Assembly: GCF_000689395.1 (NCBI RefSeq)
Contig: NZ_HG966617.1
Location: 1,126,753-1,190,752 of the forward strand
Direction of reading: 5' to 3'
Origin: Candidatus Phaeomarinobacter ectocarpi
GTDB taxonomy: Bacteria > Pseudomonadota > Alphaproteobacteria > CGMCC-115125
Length of the DNA: 64,000 bases
Part shown: in pieces, positions 1-10,214 of the stretch
Position numbering within the stretch: position 1 is the first letter of the stretch
How the letters are laid out: every line of letters starts with the position of its first letter
The notes under the pieces: generated by a model
What the model saw: only the letters and a program-made list of their open reading frames with translations
What the model was told of the DNA's origin: nothing
The model's database searches: none
Translations under genes and position numbers: made by a program

Positions 1-1
1 T

Positions 2-1516
2 CCCATCATGAACCAGCCACAAACGATCCGCACAAGAATCAATCAGATGCTGGTCATGACTGATGAGAATGACTGCACCTGAATATTCGTTGATGGCGTT
101 GACCAACTGGTCGCGGCCTTCCATGTCCAGATGGTTGGTTGGTTCGTCGAGCACCAGCATGTGTGGTTTATCGAAAGTCGCAATTGCAAGCAGGAGCCGT
201 GCCTTCTCGCCGCCAGACAGGTCCGCGACCTTCACGTCGGCGCGCTGACCTGAGAATCCTATGGCGCCAACCCGCGCACGTACCTGCGCATCCGTGACTT
301 CGCCAAACTTCTCCATGCGTTGGCGCATGTTCTGATATGGCGTAAGGCCGTCGGCCAGTTCATCCACCTGATGCTGCGCAAAGTACCCGATGCGCAGACG
401 TGGCGAGCGCCGCAATGTGCCGCTTGCCTGTTTCAGCCGGGAGGTTACCAGCTTGGCGAATGTGGACTTGCCATTGCCGTTGGCACCCAACAGGGCAATG
501 CGGTCGTCCTGGTCAATGCGTAGCGTCATGTTGCTGAGCACTGGCGGGTTGTCGCTATAGCCGACAGCCGCATTTTCCATGGTGATAATAGGCGGCGGCA
601 GCAGATCTTCGGGACCCTGCAAGCTGATGCGCGCTGAGTGTTCGTCTGCAAGGATTGTTGGCAGGTCCAATTTAGACAGGGCCTTGAGGCGACTTTGGGC
701 CTGACGTGCCTTGGAAGCCTTGGCGCGGAACCGCTCAACGAACGCCGTCATATGCTTGCGCTTGTCATCGAGCTTCTTGCGAAGAGCAAGATCATGCGCC
801 GCCTGCTCGGACTTCAGCCTTTGAAACCGCTCGAAGTTGCCTGGATAGTAGGACAGCCGTCGGTGCTCGAGATGCAGAATGCCGCTTGCCACCTGGTCCA
901 GCAGATCGCGGTCATGGCTCACGATCAGGAGAGTACGTGGATACTTCCGCAGGTAGTCCACAAGCCAGATGGTGCCCTCAAGGTCCAAATAGTTGGTTGG
1001 TTCATCCAGCAGCAGCAGGTCGGGCGTCGTAAAAAGCAACGCCGCAAGCGCGACGCGCATGCGCCAGCCACCGGAAAAGTCGCGGGTCGGCCGGGCCTGA
1101 TCCACCTCGTTGAAGCCAAGTCCAGCCAGGATTGAGGCCGCACGGGCAGGGGCGCTGTGAGCATCGATGTCGGCAAGTCGCGTATGAACTTCAGCAATGC
1201 GATTGGGATCGGTGACTGTTTCCGCCTCAGCCAGCAGTTCCAGCCGTTCCGTATCCGCTTCCAGTACGGTTTCCAGAAGGCTCTTGTCGGTAGCTGGTGC
1301 TTCTTGTTCGACCCCGCCAATGCGCCAGTTCTTGGGAACTGAAATTGAGCCAGCATCCGGCGGCAGATCGCCATTTATGAGGCCGAAAAGCGTGGATTTG
1401 CCCGCGCCGTTGCGACCAACAACACCCACATGCTTGCCCTCCGGCACGCCGGCGGTCGCGTTTTCCATCAAGACCCGATCGCCAATGCGGTAGGTTAGTT
1501 CGTTGATTTGCAGCAT
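2..1516 (-). CDS. ABC-F family ATP-binding protein (3' end beyond window)
   Basis: Start codon ATG at 1516; 505 codons are visible and the frame runs off the left edge, so the C-terminus is missing. Two ABC cassettes are joined by a basic linker and there are no membrane segments, which is the ABC-F layout (Uup/YheS/EttA type). Cassette 1 has Walker [10 protein letters not shown] at residues 34-42, signature [12 protein letters not shown] near 147 and Walker [13 protein letters not shown] near 167. Cassette 2 has [18 protein letters not shown] and [11 protein letters not shown]. Known ABC-F proteins act on ribosomes or in stress and antibiotic tolerance. The subfamily (YheS-like is likely) is inference. 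It is divergent from ndk. Confidence 0.93.
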   Translation of the reverse strand, partial: MLQINELTYRIGDRVLMENATAGVPEGKHVGVVGRNGAGKSTLFGLINGDLPPDAGSISVPKNWRIGGVEQEAPATDKSLLETVLEADTERLELLAEAETVTDPNRIAEVHTRLADIDAHSAPARAASILAGLGFNEVDQARPTRDFSGGWRMRVALAALLFTTPDLLLLDEPTNYLDLEGTIWLVDYLRKYPRTLLIVSHDRDLLDQVASGILHLEHRRLSYYPGNFERFQRLKSEQAAHDLALRKKLDDKRKHMTAFVERFRAKASKARQAQSRLKALSKLDLPTILADEHSARISLQGPEDLLPPPIITMENAAVGYSDNPPVLSNMTLRIDQDDRIALLGANGNGKSTFAKLVTSRLKQASGTLRRSPRLRIGYFAQHQVDELADGLTPYQNMRQRMEKFGEVTDAQVRARVGAIGFSGQRADVKVADLSGGEKARLLLAIATFDKPHMLVLDEPTNHLDMEGRDQLVNAINEYSGAVILISHDQHLIDSCADRLWLVHDG

Positions 1517-1783
1517 GGCGACGACATTTGCCCAAGCAGGGCCCTTGCAGTGTGACTTTTGGGTGCTTGCAGGAGTGCAACAGCGGCGGCTATAACCCGC
1601 CCGAATTTGCGGCTCTTAAGGCGGCAATCCCCGAGATCATATTTCCCAGAAAGACGGTACTTCTAAGCGTCCTCCAGCAGATGTCCACCGCCCGTTTTGC
1701 ATTGATGCAATGCGGTGGCCGGGATTTTTGCCAGTGACAGCAGGAATGCTACCGCGACATGCCAACCTGAAAGGCACATTCTC

Positions 1784-2206
1784 ATGGCTCTTGAGCGCAC
1801 TTTTTCTATCGTTAAGCCCGACGCAACCAAGCGTAACATCACCGGTAAGGTCATTGACCGGCTGGAAACAGCAGGCCTGCGCGTCATCGCGTCCAAGCGG
1901 CTGCAACTAACCAAGGAAAAGGCTGAAGGCTTCTACGCTGTCCACAAAGAGCGTCCTTTCTTCAACGATCTTGTGGCTTTCATGACGTCAGGTCCTGTCA
2001 TTGTTCAGGTGCTTGAAGGCGAAAACGCCATCGCAAAGAATCGTGAAATCATGGGTGCAACAAACCCGGCGGAAGCCGCGCCAGGCACAATCCGCGCGGA
2101 CTTTGCTGAAAGCATTGAAGCCAATTCCGTACACGGTTCAGATGCTCCTGAAACAGCTGCTGAAGAGATCAAGTACTTCTTTTCAGACGACGAAATTGTT
2201 GGCTAA
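1784..2206 (+). CDS. ndk: Nucleoside-diphosphate kinase
   Basis: The 140-residue product is exactly the usual bacterial Ndk length when the start [14 protein letters not shown] is used; the frame is open further upstream but the extra residues do not belong to the family. The enzyme moves the gamma phosphate from ATP to NDPs through a phosphohistidine. That residue is His117, in the motif [15 protein letters not shown]. The [11 protein letters not shown] segment before it is also typical. It is a monocistronic gene, divergent from the ABC-F gene and convergent with purN. A terminator hairpin follows it inside the end of purN. Confidence 0.97.
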   Translation: MALERTFSIVKPDATKRNITGKVIDRLETAGLRVIASKRLQLTKEKAEGFYAVHKERPFFNDLVAFMTSGPVIVQVLEGENAIAKNREIMGATNPAEAAPGTIRADFAESIEANSVHGSDAPETAAEEIKYFFSDDEIVG

Positions 2207-2225
2207 TCGCTGACTTGCAGACGCC

Positions 2226-2879
2226 TTATGGCTGAGGCGAAAAGAGGGGCGGGCACGCTGTGTCCGCCCTTTTTGCATCCAGGCTACGCACCACCTTGCC
2301 GTCGACAAGCTTCACGCTGCCTGAAGCAATCAGTTTGACCGCCGTGGGATACAGCACATGTTCGGCCTCCAGGATGCGCGCCGAAAGCGTTTCTGCTGTG
2401 TCATCCGTCAGGACCGGCACAGCCGCCTGTGCGATGATTGGGCCACTGTCCAGCGCCGGAATGATGTAGTGGACGGTGCACCCTGAAATCGTGGCTCCGG
2501 CATCAATGGCTTGTTGCTGGACGCGAATGCCCTTGAAGGAAGGCAGCAGGGATGGATGGATATTGACCATTCGACCTTCCCACCGTGCGGCAAACTCATC
2601 GGTCAGAATACGCATGAAGCCAGCATGGCATACGAGATCGACGTCAGCCTCATTCAACGCTGCTTCCAGCGCAGCATCAAAGGCAGCGCGGGAGGCATAA
2701 CTTTTATGATCAATGGCCTGCGTAGCGATACCGGCATTTGCGGCAGTCCGCAGACCCGAAGCATCCGGTCGATTGGAGATGACCTTGACGATCTCAGCCG
2801 GGTAGTCCGGGGCGGAGGCGGCTTCTATCAGCCGTTCCATATTGCTCCCGCGGCCGGAAATCAGAATAGCGATCTTCAT
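2226..2879 (-). CDS. purN: Phosphoribosylglycinamide formyltransferase (GART)
   Basis: 217 residues. It transfers formyl from 10-formyl-THF to GAR in the third step of purine synthesis. Visible motifs are the glycine-rich phosphate loop ISGRGSNME (8-15) and the catalytic triad Asn106, His108 ([13 protein letters not shown]) and Asp144 (PALDSGPI), the same numbers as in the E. coli enzyme. The start ATG overlaps the purM stop by 4 nt, so the two genes are translationally coupled in a purM-purN operon. The C-terminal tail is slightly longer than usual and its codons carry the ndk terminator in antisense. Confidence 0.97.
   Translation of the reverse strand: MKIAILISGRGSNMERLIEAASAPDYPAEIVKVISNRPDASGLRTAANAGIATQAIDHKSYASRAAFDAALEAALNEADVDLVCHAGFMRILTDEFAARWEGRMVNIHPSLLPSFKGIRVQQQAIDAGATISGCTVHYIIPALDSGPIIAQAAVPVLTDDTAETLSARILEAEHVLYPTAVKLIASGSVKLVDGKVVRSLDAKRADTACPPLFSPQP
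2247..2274 (+). terminator. Rho-independent terminator of ndk, inside the purN 3' end
   Basis: GGGCGG at 2247-2252 pairs with CCGCCC at 2264-2269. The stem extends inward by four pairs (one G-U) and is followed by five T residues at 2270-2274 on the + strand. The hairpin lies about 40 nt after the ndk stop and overlaps codons of the C-terminus of purN on the opposite strand. Confidence 0.7.
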
Positions 2880-3919
2880 GCGGACGTGATCACCCCGATC
2901 TGGCGGGTCGGAACGCCCAGCTCATTCAGGCTGGCGGTGACAGCTTCCGCGTCATCTCCAGGAGACACGACAGCAATCATGCCGATGCCGCAGTTGAAGG
3001 TTCGGCGCATTTCAGCATCCGCCATACCACCCAGTTTTTGAAGCCAGTCAAAAACCGGCGGTATATCCCAGGCGGTGTAGTCGACCTCCGCGGCCAGATT
3101 GTCCGGCAGCACCCGAGGAATGTTTTCACTGAAGCCGCCGCCGGTAATGTGCGCCAGCGCCTTGATGTGTCCCGCCTTGATGCTGGGAAGTAGTTGGGTG
3201 ACGTACAACCTGGTTGGTGTCAGCAGTGCGTTCCCCAGCGTGGCGGCATCGGTCTCAAAGGGCGCGGGTGACTCAAGCTTTTCCCCCGCGTCAGCAATGA
3301 GCCGCCGCACAAGTGAGAAGCCGTTGGAGTGAAGACCGCTGGAACTCATGCCCAGAATGATGTCTCCGGGCACCATGTCGTTGCGAGGCAAAAGCGAACC
3401 ACGCTCAGCGGCACCAACAGAAAATCCGGCGAGATCAAAATCATCGCCCTGATACATGCCCGGCATCTCAGCAGTTTCTCCACCGATTAGGGCGCAGCCG
3501 GAGAGGCGGCAGCCTTCCGCTATGCCCGACACAACCTTCGCGGCTGACTCAACATCCAGATGTCCGGTTGCAAAATAGTCGAGAAAGAAGAGCGGCTCTG
3601 CACCCTGAACAATCAGATCATTGACGCACATGGCTACAAGGTCGATGCCAACCGTATCCAGAATGCCGGTATCGATCGCAAGGCGTAGCTTGGTGCCGAC
3701 GCCGTCATTGGCTGCCACCAGAATGGGATCTGTGAAGCCGGCTGCTTTCAGGTCAAAAAGACCACCAAATCCGCCAAGGTCGCTATCTGCGCCTGGGCGC
3801 CGGGTCGCTTTGGCCATTGGGGCAATCAGCCGCACCAGCGCGTTGCCTGCGTCAATATCCACGCCTGCATCGGCATAGGTAATGCCATTGCGTTTCGCGC
3901 CCTGCGCTGGATCCGCCAT
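2876..3919 (-). CDS. purM: Phosphoribosylformylglycinamidine cyclo-ligase (AIRS)
   Basis: 347 residues, normal PurM length. It closes the imidazole ring of AIR from FGAM and ATP (step five of purine synthesis). Family hallmarks are the N-terminal [15 protein letters not shown], the ATP-binding and dimer motif [20 protein letters not shown] and the C-terminal [15 protein letters not shown]. It is the first gene of the purMN operon and is divergent from the DUF2066 operon. Confidence 0.97.
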   Translation of the reverse strand: MADPAQGAKRNGITYADAGVDIDAGNALVRLIAPMAKATRRPGADSDLGGFGGLFDLKAAGFTDPILVAANDGVGTKLRLAIDTGILDTVGIDLVAMCVNDLIVQGAEPLFFLDYFATGHLDVESAAKVVSGIAEGCRLSGCALIGGETAEMPGMYQGDDFDLAGFSVGAAERGSLLPRNDMVPGDIILGMSSSGLHSNGFSLVRRLIADAGEKLESPAPFETDAATLGNALLTPTRLYVTQLLPSIKAGHIKALAHITGGGFSENIPRVLPDNLAAEVDYTAWDIPPVFDWLQKLGGMADAEMRRTFNCGIGMIAVVSPGDDAEAVTASLNELGVPTRQIGVITSA

Positions 3920-4143
3920 CTCGTCCTCGTGCGATAAAAGTCAGTTTTTGGCCGCATTCCGCTGGCTGTATGCCCTGAGTCTTGCTCCCAGGCCAGCGAG
4001 CGCCTAAACGAGCCCAAAGCCCTCAAGAATGCAAGCCCGACCGGAATGATGAATGTGGGCCATTTGACGGGCAGAAATGATATAGTTGCTGCGCCCTTAT
4101 GGGGTGAAATGAGTTCAAGATGCAGTCCTGTAAGGTAGGAGAG

Positions 4144-5448
4144 ATGAGTTTGGCACAAGCTGCGACGCGCGCGTTGGATGAGGCTGTACGCCCATTTGGC
4201 CTCCCGCAATTGGTATTTGCAGCTGTGCTCATCGGGCTGGCAGGCATGGTGTCCAATGCCGCATGGGCACAGGCATCTTCTGACATCTATGCGGTGACGG
4301 GCGTGTCGGTTGACGCGACGGGCGCTGATGCTGCCCAGGCGCGTGAAAAAGCATTGACGCAAGGTCGTATCAAAGCCGCTGATGAAGTGCTGCGCAGGTT
4401 TACTTTGTACTCAGATTGGCCACGGCTTCCCGAGTTGACGGCGGCAGATGGCGAATTGCTTGTGACGGGCATTGGCATCGCCAATGAGCGAGCATCCGGC
4501 ACGCGATATCTTGGTGACGTAACCGCGCGGCTCAATCCGCAGCAGGTGCGCCGCTTCCTCCGCCAATCCGGTGTCCGGTTCACAGAAAATCAGGCGGCGC
4601 CGAGCCTGCTTCTTCCCGTGCTGGACACGCCTGGCGTGCGGGTGCTGTTTGATGAGCCCAATCCATGGCGTGCTGCTTGGGAATCCATCGGACTGTCCAA
4701 CTCCCTTGTGCCCATCCGCCTGGCACTTGGTGACCTACAGGATTTTTCCGCCATCGATGCCGGGGGAGCAATCGGGGCGGACTGGGCGGCGCTTGAACAA
4801 ATTGCCAGCCGATATGGTGTAGAGCAGGTGCTGGTGGCTCACGCACGCGGTGGAGACGGCAACCAGCTTGAGGTCACCCTTTATCGGGTAACGCCTCGCG
4901 GTGTGGATGAAACGCGACGAACTTTTCAGGGCGAAACAATTGAAGCTGCGTCACTTGCCGGTGCCGAAGGCATACGCAATTCCCTTATTGCCAGTTGGAA
5001 AACGCAAAACGCGGTTGCATTCGGCCTTGAACAAACGGTGGCCGTATCGGTTGAGTTTGCATCGCTTGCGGAATGGACTGCCATTCGGCAGCGCCTAAAC
5101 TCAGCGTCCATTGTTCAAAGTGTGGACGTCGTCGCTGTTTCGCCTCGCGGGGCTCAGGTCAATTTGCGGGTGTCGGGTCCAATGCCCGCGCTGAGGTCTA
5201 ACCTTGCCCAGCGCCAGTTGCGCCTTCTGGATGAGGGGGGTGTCTGGACACTGGCATTTTCGTCAGCCGCAGCGGCCCCGGCGCCTATCTTGAACGACGC
5301 CGAGGAGGCGGTGGAAGCAACCCCTGTTGCCGATCCCACGAGAACCGCACCTGCTGGCACATCTTCCGCGCCCTCCCGTGGGTTGCCGGAAGATGAGGCG
5401 ATTGCGGACCGCCTGACCCGCCAGAATGCAAGTTCTCCAAACCGGTGA
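4144..5448 (+). CDS. DUF2066 domain-containing exported protein
   Basis: 434 residues from the chosen ATG, which has GGTAGGAGAG in front; an ATG 24 nt upstream is possible. The N-terminus has a hydrophobic segment ending ...NAAWAQA that looks like a cleavable signal peptide. The segment after it (DIYAVTGVSVDATGADAAQA...) is the start of DUF2066, a family of unknown function usually placed before the phosphatidyltransferase/permease/hda genes in alphaproteobacteria, as here. The tail is rich in Ala and Pro. Its stop overlaps the next start (GTGA), so it opens a four-gene operon. The role is unknown; location in the envelope is inferred from the signal. Confidence 0.85.
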   Translation: MSLAQAATRALDEAVRPFGLPQLVFAAVLIGLAGMVSNAAWAQASSDIYAVTGVSVDATGADAAQAREKALTQGRIKAADEVLRRFTLYSDWPRLPELTAADGELLVTGIGIANERASGTRYLGDVTARLNPQQVRRFLRQSGVRFTENQAAPSLLLPVLDTPGVRVLFDEPNPWRAAWESIGLSNSLVPIRLALGDLQDFSAIDAGGAIGADWAALEQIASRYGVEQVLVAHARGGDGNQLEVTLYRVTPRGVDETRRTFQGETIEAASLAGAEGIRNSLIASWKTQNAVAFGLEQTVAVSVEFASLAEWTAIRQRLNSASIVQSVDVVAVSPRGAQVNLRVSGPMPALRSNLAQRQLRLLDEGGVWTLAFSSAAAAPAPILNDAEEAVEATPVADPTRTAPAGTSSAPSRGLPEDEAIADRLTRQNASSPNR

Positions 5449-6050
5449 GCTTTGTTCCAAATCTCATAACGCTGGGACGGCTAATTCTTGTCCCTGTGAT
5501 TATCTACCTGATTGGCAATCAGGCGTTTGAAGCAGCCTTCTGGGTTTTTGTAGCGGCCGGCATCTCTGATGGCGTCGACGGCTTCATTGCCAAGCGTTTT
5601 GGCTACACAACCGCCCTTGGAGCGTATCTGGACCCGGTGGCCGACAAAGCGCTGCTGGTTTCAATCTTTGTATCGCTGGGTCTGCAGGATCTCATTCCCA
5701 ACTGGCTTGTCATCCTTGTTGTCAGTCGTGATGTCCTGATCGTCGGCGCGGTCTTGATCTCCTGGCTCATTGGCTTTGTCGTCACAATGCGCCCGTTGAT
5801 GGTGAGCAAGATCAACACAACGGCACAAATTGCATACGCAGCTGCTGTGCTGGCTGTCCTGGGGTTCCAATTTGAATCGACCTTCGGCGCCGCCCTCGTG
5901 TTGGCTGCATATCTGACAGGACTGACGACAGTAATTTCGGGTGCGAGCTATCTTGTTGACTGGGTGCGCGATGTGAGCGCATGGGAGACGGACACCACCA
6001 CCACCACCGAACCTCAGGATCGGAAGGAAACCCCAAGTGACCATCGGTAG
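5445..6050 (+). CDS. CDP-alcohol phosphatidyltransferase family protein
   Basis: 201 residues, GTG start overlapping the upstream stop. It is a multi-pass membrane enzyme that moves a phosphatidyl group from CDP-diacylglycerol to an alcohol. The signature D-x2-D-G-x2-A-R-x8-G-x3-D-x3-D is present as DGVDGFIAKRFG...GAYLDPVAD, with Lys where the consensus has Arg. The four Asp residues that bind metal are kept. PgsA (phosphatidylglycerophosphate synthase) or a cardiolipin synthase of this family is possible; the substrate cannot be fixed from sequence. The Thr-rich hydrophilic C-terminus overlaps the permease start. Confidence 0.9.
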   Translation: MSFVPNLITLGRLILVPVIIYLIGNQAFEAAFWVFVAAGISDGVDGFIAKRFGYTTALGAYLDPVADKALLVSIFVSLGLQDLIPNWLVILVVSRDVLIVGAVLISWLIGFVVTMRPLMVSKINTTAQIAYAAAVLAVLGFQFESTFGAALVLAAYLTGLTTVISGASYLVDWVRDVSAWETDTTTTTEPQDRKETPSDHR

Positions 6051-7104
6051 GCAGGCGCTCATCTGGGCCGTTGTTGCGATTGTATTTGGGCTGGTGCTGC
6101 ACCTGCTGAGCAGCATCATGCTGCCCTTCGTGGCTGGCATGGCCATTGCCTATTTTCTGGACCCTGCAGCGGATCGGCTGGAGGACATGGGCCTGAGCCG
6201 CATGGCGGCCACCAGCGTGATATCAGTCGTCGGCTTGCTGATTTTCATTCTGGTTTTGGTGCTCGTGTTGCCTGTGTTGCAGGACCAGATCATCAAGTTC
6301 ATTGAACGCGCTCCTGGCTATGTCGACCAACTGCGCCAGCTGTTTGACAGAGTGATGGATGGTCGTATTGCGGAATTCATTGCCGGTTTCGATACGGATG
6401 CGCGTGCGGCTTTCACCGACATCGCCAAATCCGCCTTCGGTTGGGCAGGGCAGGTGTTCCAGCGCGCGATTAGCGGTGGTCTGGCATTCGTCAGCTTCAT
6501 GTCCTTGGTCTTCGTGACCCCGGTGGTCGCATTTTATCTGTTGCTCGACTGGGATCGGATGGTTGAGCAGATGGACAGCTGGTTGCCTCGCGACCATGCG
6601 GGCACAGTGCGTCGCCTCGTTGGCGAGATGGACGGGATGCTGTCAGGCTTTGTGCGCGGACAGGTCACGGTATGTTTTGTGCTGGGCACCTTCTACGCAA
6701 CAGCGCTTACCCTCATTGGATTGGATTTCGGACTGGTGGTCGGGCTCATTGCCGGTCTGGTCAGCTTCATTCCCTTCGTCGGGGCACTGGTGGGTTTGGT
6801 CCTTTCGGTCGGCCTGGCACTTATTCAATTCTGGCCGGACCCCCTGATGATTGGTGCAGTCGCTGCAGTCTTCTTCGTGGGACAGGCTATTGAAGGAAAC
6901 ATCCTTACGCCTTGGCTTGTGGGGTCCCGCGTCAAGTTGCACCCGGTATGGGTGATTTTTGCGCTCTTTGCATTCGGAACGCTCTTTGGCTTCGTCGGCG
7001 TGCTTCTGGCGTTGCCACTTGCCGCTCTCATCGGAGTTCTGATGCGATTTGGCATTGGCGAGTACCTCAAGAGCGACCTTTACAAGGGCAATCATCGTGA
7101 GTAA
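6037..7104 (+). CDS. AI-2E/PerM family membrane permease
   Basis: 355 residues with a GTG start preceded by GGAAGGA, overlapping the upstream gene by 14 nt. About seven to eight hydrophobic helices are seen in the UPF0118/AI-2E arrangement: a pair at the N-terminus, a hydrophilic middle (residues about 85-150), then a cluster of helices with GLIAGLVSFIPFVGALVG and a final FGFVGVLLALPLAALIGVL. Members are linked to export of autoinducer-2 or to ion antiport; the substrate here is unknown. It is the third gene of the operon that ends with hdaA. Confidence 0.9.
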   Translation: MTIGRQALIWAVVAIVFGLVLHLLSSIMLPFVAGMAIAYFLDPAADRLEDMGLSRMAATSVISVVGLLIFILVLVLVLPVLQDQIIKFIERAPGYVDQLRQLFDRVMDGRIAEFIAGFDTDARAAFTDIAKSAFGWAGQVFQRAISGGLAFVSFMSLVFVTPVVAFYLLLDWDRMVEQMDSWLPRDHAGTVRRLVGEMDGMLSGFVRGQVTVCFVLGTFYATALTLIGLDFGLVVGLIAGLVSFIPFVGALVGLVLSVGLALIQFWPDPLMIGAVAAVFFVGQAIEGNILTPWLVGSRVKLHPVWVIFALFAFGTLFGFVGVLLALPLAALIGVLMRFGIGEYLKSDLYKGNHRE

Positions 7105-7792
7105 GGCGCGGTCCGCGGCGACCGGACCTCAGATACCTCTGCCGCTTGATCACAGACCTGCGCAGGGCCGCGATGACTTTTTGGTGTCGCAGAGCAATGC
7201 CGTTGCGGTTGCGTGGGTCGACAAATGGCCCGATTGGCCTCAGCCCATCGTTGTGCTCAGCGGTCCAGAGGGAAGCGGCAAGACGCACCTTGCGGATGTA
7301 TGGAGAGCAGGGGCAGATGCTGCGTCTTGCAACGCCATGGACCTTACGCGAGAAAATGTCCCTGAGCTTCTGACAGCCGGCGGCCTTGTTGTTGAAGACA
7401 TAGAGCTGCTGCGTGACCCTGCGGCTCTCTTTCACTTGCTGAATTTCGCGCGTGAAAAGGGGGCAACCCTGATGCTCACCTGCACAACAGCACCGGGTAC
7501 GCTGCATTTTCCCCTGGCGGATTTGATGTCACGGTTGAAAGCAGCCCCGCATGTGCAACTGCTTGAGCCCGACGACATGTTGCTGATTCAGCTGATCGCC
7601 AAACTCTTTGCAGAGCGCGGCGTCCATGCAAGCCCGGACATGCTGGAGTACATTGCACACAGGATTGACCGGTCAGCTCATGCCGCCCGTTCAATTGTTG
7701 AAAAGATTGACTTTCATGCTCTGAGTCATGGCAAGCGCCTCAACATGAAGGTCATTCGCGATGTGCTGAAAGCCTCAGCCGACAAAGCGTAA
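7097..7792 (+). CDS. hdaA: DnaA-related regulatory inactivator HdaA
   Basis: 231 residues from GTG 7097, which has AAGGGC in front and starts inside the permease stop (8-nt overlap). The protein opens with the clamp-binding-like motif QIPLPL and continues with AAA+ ATPase features: Walker A GPEGSGKTH and the sensor-like segment LMLTCTTAPG. The last 70 residues resemble the lid of DnaA domain III but the DNA-binding domain IV is absent. Hda-type proteins bind the sliding clamp and promote ATP hydrolysis by DnaA after replication starts. The position after an AI-2E permease is the usual alphaproteobacterial context. Confidence 0.9.
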   Translation: MSKARSAATGPQIPLPLDHRPAQGRDDFLVSQSNAVAVAWVDKWPDWPQPIVVLSGPEGSGKTHLADVWRAGADAASCNAMDLTRENVPELLTAGGLVVEDIELLRDPAALFHLLNFAREKGATLMLTCTTAPGTLHFPLADLMSRLKAAPHVQLLEPDDMLLIQLIAKLFAERGVHASPDMLEYIAHRIDRSAHAARSIVEKIDFHALSHGKRLNMKVIRDVLKASADKA

Positions 7793-7819
7793 TTTGGGCA
7801 GTTGCCCCCAAAACTGTTA

Positions 7820-7837
7820 TTGTCATCTATCCGTCAC
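7820..7837 (+). promoter_or_regulatory. Putative Pho box (PhoB site) upstream of ppk
   Basis: The 18-mer TTGTCATCTATCCGTCAC fits the two-repeat Pho box (CTGTCAT, four A/T-rich bases, CTGTCAY) at 15 of 18 positions by eye, with the correct 11-bp repeat period. It lies 76 bp before the ppk start, where phosphate control would make sense. Found by eye only, without a score. Confidence 0.45.
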
Positions 7838-7913
7838 ACCCAAGTGCGATGGCTGCATTCAGATTGAATGATTTTGTGTTCGCCGCACCGGCTGGGATGC
7901 GGCTTGGCACGAT

Positions 7914-10139
7914 ATGGAAACAGACATGACCGCAGAAACAAATGTAACGCCCTTTGACGCCCAGCCATCCAGCGAGGGCCAGGGAACCGAATTTGCGCAT
8001 ATTGCAGCTGACTCCAATGAGCGCTTCATAAACCGTGAGCTTTCGTGGCTGGCCTTCAACGGGCGCGTTCTGGAAGAAAGCGGCAACGAGACCCATCCCT
8101 TGCTTGAGCGGTTGAGGTTTCTGTCGATCTCAGCATCCAACCTTGATGAGTTTTACATGGTGCGCGTTGCCGGACTGCACGGTCAGGTCCAGGCCGGCGT
8201 CGATACCCTCAGTCAGGAAGGTCTCACACCTGCCCAACAGCTTGAGCAGGTGAATGCGGCAGCCGGAATACTCATGCGGTCTCAACAGGACACGTGGCGC
8301 AACCTTCATGCATTGTTGAGCGACACGGGTATCAATGTGGTCGACGAGCAGGCATTGACCGTCGTGGAAAAAGACTGGTTGGAAGGTTTCTTCCTGGAAG
8401 AAGTCTTCCCCGTGCTGACCCCCCTTGCCGTCGATCCAGCTCACCCGTTCCCGTTCATTCCAAATCTGGGCATCTCCATGGCGCTCGATTTGCGACGGGA
8501 GAGCGACGGCCAGCAGTTATCCGCGCTCTTGCCTATTCCCGGCCAGATCAAACGTTTTGTAAGGCTCCCCAATTCTTCTGAAGATGGCAAAGAGGTCATC
8601 CGCTTCATCACGCTGGAAGCAGTTATACGCCTGTTCTCAAGCCGTCTTTTTCCCGGCTACGAGGTAAAAGGGTCTGGTGTGTTTCGCATCATCCGCGATA
8701 GCGACCTTGAAATAGAAGAAGAAGCAGAAGACCTGGTACGCCTCTTTGAAAGTGCGTTGAAACGCCGCCGCCGCGGCAGTGTGGTCCGCCTCAAAATCGC
8801 CAGTGATATGCCCGCACGTTTGCGCAAACTGGTGATTTCCGAATTGGAAGTAAGCCCCCGAGACGTCATCCTCGTGGATGGTCTGGTGGGGCTCGCGTCG
8901 ACGTCACAGCTGATTGTTGATGATCGACCGGACTTGAAATTCGTTCCGTACAACGCCCGCTTCCCTGAGCGCATTCGGGATCACGGCGGCGACTGTTTCG
9001 CGGCGATCCGCGAAAAGGACATTCTGGTTCATCACCCCTATGAAAGTTTCGATGTGGTGGTGCAGTTTGTCCGGCAGGCGGCCAATGACCCGGATGTCGT
9101 GGCCATCAAGCAGACTCTGTATCGAACTTCGGCTGACAGCCCCATTGTGCGCGCGCTTGTCGAGGCTGCCGAGGCTGGCAAGTCAGTGACGGCGCTTGTG
9201 GAACTTAAGGCGCGGTTTGATGAGGCCGCCAACATTAAGCTGGCGCGAGATCTGGAACGATCCGGGGTGCAGGTTGTCTATGGCTTCATTGAATTCAAAA
9301 CCCACGCCAAGATGTCCATGGTTGTTCGCCGCGAAGGCGGCGAGCTGCGCACCTATTGTCATTTTGGCACCGGCAACTACCACCCGATCACGGCGAAGAT
9401 TTACACCGACCTGTCGCTCTTCACATCAGACCCCGTGTTGGGCCGGGACGCCGCGCGCGCGTTTAACTACATCACGGGCTATGCGGAGCCTGTTGATCTG
9501 GAAAAACTCGCTTTGTCGCCGCTCCGCCTGCGCAACTTGCTCATCGAGCACATCGAAAAAGAAATTGAGCACGTAAGGGCAGGCCGCCCGGGCGCGGTCT
9601 GGGCGAAGATGAATTCGCTTGTGGATTCGTCAGTGATTGACGCGCTGTATCTCGCAAGTCAGGCCGGTGTGAAAGTTGAGTTGGTGGTACGGGGCATCTG
9701 CTGCCTGCGCCCAGGCGTGCCGGGACTGTCAGAAAATATTGCCGTCAAAAGCATTGTTGGCCGTTTTCTGGAGCACTCGCGAGTGGTGTGTTTCGGTAAC
9801 GGCGACACATTGCCCAATGCCAAGGCAAAGATTTACATCTCATCCGCTGACTGGATGCCACGCAATCTCTACCGGCGCGTTGAAACTCTTGTGCCAGTGG
9901 AAAACGCCACGGTCCATGAGCAGATTCTTGACCAGATCATGGTCGCCAATTTGGAGGACAATCTCCAAAGCTGGGATTTGATGCCGGATGGCTCCTATGT
10001 GCGTGAGGTATTGAGTGACGACAAAAAACCCTTCAATGCCCACGAATACTTCATGACAAACCCCAGCCTGTCGGGGCGTGGCAAAGCGCTTGAAGAAAGC
10101 CTGCCCAAGCAGTTTCGTTTCCGCACATCTGCCGACTGA
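7914..10139 (+). CDS. ppk: Polyphosphate kinase 1
   Basis: 741 residues (an ATG at 7926 is an alternative start). It polymerises ATP gamma phosphate into polyphosphate at the inner membrane. The four PPK1 domains can be followed: N-terminal [17 protein letters not shown], the head domain, and two PLD-like C-terminal domains. The autophosphorylated histidine is His464 in [11 protein letters not shown] and the second catalytic His is 621 in [28 protein letters not shown] is also diagnostic. The gene is followed 75 bp later by ppx, so synthesis and breakdown of polyphosphate are encoded together. A Pho-box-like site lies upstream. Confidence 0.98.
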   Translation: METDMTAETNVTPFDAQPSSEGQGTEFAHIAADSNERFINRELSWLAFNGRVLEESGNETHPLLERLRFLSISASNLDEFYMVRVAGLHGQVQAGVDTLSQEGLTPAQQLEQVNAAAGILMRSQQDTWRNLHALLSDTGINVVDEQALTVVEKDWLEGFFLEEVFPVLTPLAVDPAHPFPFIPNLGISMALDLRRESDGQQLSALLPIPGQIKRFVRLPNSSEDGKEVIRFITLEAVIRLFSSRLFPGYEVKGSGVFRIIRDSDLEIEEEAEDLVRLFESALKRRRRGSVVRLKIASDMPARLRKLVISELEVSPRDVILVDGLVGLASTSQLIVDDRPDLKFVPYNARFPERIRDHGGDCFAAIREKDILVHHPYESFDVVVQFVRQAANDPDVVAIKQTLYRTSADSPIVRALVEAAEAGKSVTALVELKARFDEAANIKLARDLERSGVQVVYGFIEFKTHAKMSMVVRREGGELRTYCHFGTGNYHPITAKIYTDLSLFTSDPVLGRDAARAFNYITGYAEPVDLEKLALSPLRLRNLLIEHIEKEIEHVRAGRPGAVWAKMNSLVDSSVIDALYLASQAGVKVELVVRGICCLRPGVPGLSENIAVKSIVGRFLEHSRVVCFGNGDTLPNAKAKIYISSADWMPRNLYRRVETLVPVENATVHEQILDQIMVANLEDNLQSWDLMPDGSYVREVLSDDKKPFNAHEYFMTNPSLSGRGKALEESLPKQFRFRTSAD

Positions 10140-10214
10140 ATTGGTGTATGAGTCTGGTGTCGGCTGTTGCCGGTGACAGATAACCAAGCAGCCTGTGCTG
10201 TGTGGGGGACGTAA

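Noticed and set aside
7793-7812. Hairpin TTTGGG/CCCAAA after hdaA as a terminator
   Set aside because: No T-run follows on the + strand, and the stem is short.
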